NCBI GenBank assembly: GCA_017880745.1
Contig: JADGRR010000134.1
Span: forward strand, 1-7,353
Length of the DNA: 7,353 nt
From: Burkholderiales bacterium
GTDB taxonomy: Bacteria > Pseudomonadota > Gammaproteobacteria > Burkholderiales > SG8-39
Reading direction: 5' to 3'
Shown here: piece by piece, positions 6,488-7,353 of the stretch
Position numbering within the stretch: position 1 is the stretch's first letter
Layout of the letters: each line of letters starts with the position of its first letter
Notes under the pieces: generated by a model
Databases searched by the model: none
The model's input: the letters and a program-made list of their open reading frames with translations, nothing else
Told to the model about the DNA's origin: nothing
Made by a program: the position numbers and the translations under genes

Positions 6488-7353
6488 ATGCCTGCTCTCG
6501 CCGATGTCTCCGTCGCAAACAACACCCTCCCGCCCTCGGAGCGCCTGAACCGCGAATGCACCTGCGTTACGCTCGACCGCGAGGCGCTGTGCGCGGCGCT
6601 GGAGCGGGAAGCGGATGATCCGGATTTCTGCGCGACGCTCATCCGCGCGCGGCCGCACCTGTTCTCGGGCGCGACGGTGTTCCTGTCGGAGGCGCACGTT
6701 GCCGCCATGCTGCGCGCGGTGCGCGCGATCGAGTCGGTTGCGCGCCTGCCCGTCTTTCGCGACGCGGTGCTGTCGCGCTCACCCGAGACCGCGCAGCGCG
6801 ATTTCGGGCCGCGTGGCGCCTTCATGGGCTACGATTTTCACCTGACCCACGACCGCCCCAGGCTCATCGAGATCAATACCAACGCCGGCGGCGCGTTCCT
6901 CAACGCCCTGCTCGCCCGCGCCCAGCACGCCTGCTGCGAGGAAATGCTGACCGGCCTCGGCCGCTCGGAGGCCCGCGATTTCGACGCCGCGGTCGCGCGC
7001 ATGTTCGAGAGCGAGTGGCGGCTGCAGCGCAGGGAGGGAACGCCGCGGCGCATCGTCATCGCCGACGACCGCCCGGAGGAGCAATACCTTTACCCCGAAT
7101 TTCTCCTCGCGCAGCGCCTCCTCGCCAGGCACGGCATGGAAGCGGTGATCGCCGACGCGGGCAAGCTTCGCTTCGAGCGGGGCGGGCTGCTCTGCGACGG
7201 CCGGCCGATCGATCTCGTCTACAACCGTCTGGTCGATTTTGCGCTCGAGCGCCCCGAGCACGCTGCATTGCGCGCGGCCTATCTCGCGGACGCCGTGGTC
7301 GTCACGCCGAACCCGCATGTCCACGCGCTTTTCGCCGACAAGCGCAACCTCGC
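6488..7353 (+). CDS. Glutathione-synthetase-like, probably circularly permuted ATP-grasp protein (3' end beyond the right edge)
   Basis: The frame is open from ATG 6488 for 288 codons and leaves the window without a stop; an in-frame TAA at 6476 limits the start. MGYDFHL followed by LIEINTNAGGAFLN (E128, N130) recalls the IEINT metal-binding segment of eukaryotic-type glutathione synthetase (GSS). Further on come PEFLLAQRLLARHGMEAVI, then CDGRPIDLVYNRLVDF (N246, R247) and, near the edge, VVTPNPHVHALFADKRNL (K285). That order matches GSS, where ..LLARN.., DGQEI.VVYFR.GY and ..LAGTKK precede the ATP-binding glycine loop. In ordinary ATP-grasp enzymes the E-x-N pair sits at the C-terminus, so its early position here implies the permuted fold. 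The comparison is from memory and the substrate is unknown; a ligase joining a carboxylate to an amine or thiol is inferred. The ATP-binding core should lie beyond the window. No clear ribosome site precedes the ATG. Many bacterial homologues are annotated only as hypothetical. Confidence 0.72.
   Translation, partial: MPALADVSVANNTLPPSERLNRECTCVTLDREALCAALEREADDPDFCATLIRARPHLFSGATVFLSEAHVAAMLRAVRAIESVARLPVFRDAVLSRSPETAQRDFGPRGAFMGYDFHLTHDRPRLIEINTNAGGAFLNALLARAQHACCEEMLTGLGRSEARDFDAAVARMFESEWRLQRREGTPRRIVIADDRPEEQYLYPEFLLAQRLLARHGMEAVIADAGKLRFERGGLLCDGRPIDLVYNRLVDFALERPEHAALRAAYLADAVVVTPNPHVHALFADKRNL

Noticed and set aside
6779..7324. 181-codon minus-strand frame, with another at 6397-6825
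   Set aside because: Antisense to the GSS-like ATP-grasp gene, whose motifs show that the plus strand is coding.

Overview
The window is GC-rich DNA from a proteobacterium. Codon usage with G/C at most third positions, acyl-CoA catabolism genes with AGGAG-type ribosome sites, and the protein families present all suggest a betaproteobacterium. That placement is an inference from general character, because no rRNA or other phylogenetic marker is present. No tRNA, rRNA, CRISPR array, insertion sequence or long repeat was seen.

Layout. A leftward block runs from about 5761 to the left edge and holds five genes: two acyl-CoA dehydrogenase subunits (5761-4580 and 4528-3404), a RhlG/FabG-like short-chain dehydrogenase/reductase (3353-2544), an ABC1/UbiB-type atypical kinase (about 2434-1112) and a polysaccharide pyruvyl transferase-family protein (1102 to the left edge, incomplete). 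A 178-base divergent intergenic region (5762-5939) separates this block from a rightward block. The rightward block holds a broken acyl-CoA synthetase (5940-6387) and then a gene for a glutathione-synthetase-like, probably circularly permuted ATP-grasp protein (6488 to the right edge, incomplete).

How the genes fit together. The synthetase remnant, the two dehydrogenase subunits and the reductase form a typical acyl-CoA degradation set: activation, alpha,beta-dehydrogenation by a probable heteromeric flavoenzyme, and NAD(P)H-linked oxidoreduction. The synthetase no longer works as encoded. Its first ~115 codons and last ~23 codons survive, joined by an internal deletion that also shifts the reading frame, so the activating step must come from elsewhere if the pathway operates. 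The kinase and pyruvyl transferase pair overlaps at its regulatory signals: the kinase stop codon is part of the next gene's Shine-Dalgarno sequence. They look translationally coupled, but their link to the acyl-CoA genes is positional only.

The points most worth a second look are the internally deleted synthetase, the GSS-like ATP-grasp protein, the dehydrogenase pair in which only one subunit keeps catalytic-type residues, and the kinase/pyruvyl-transferase coupling. I found no convincing entirely new multi-gene system here.
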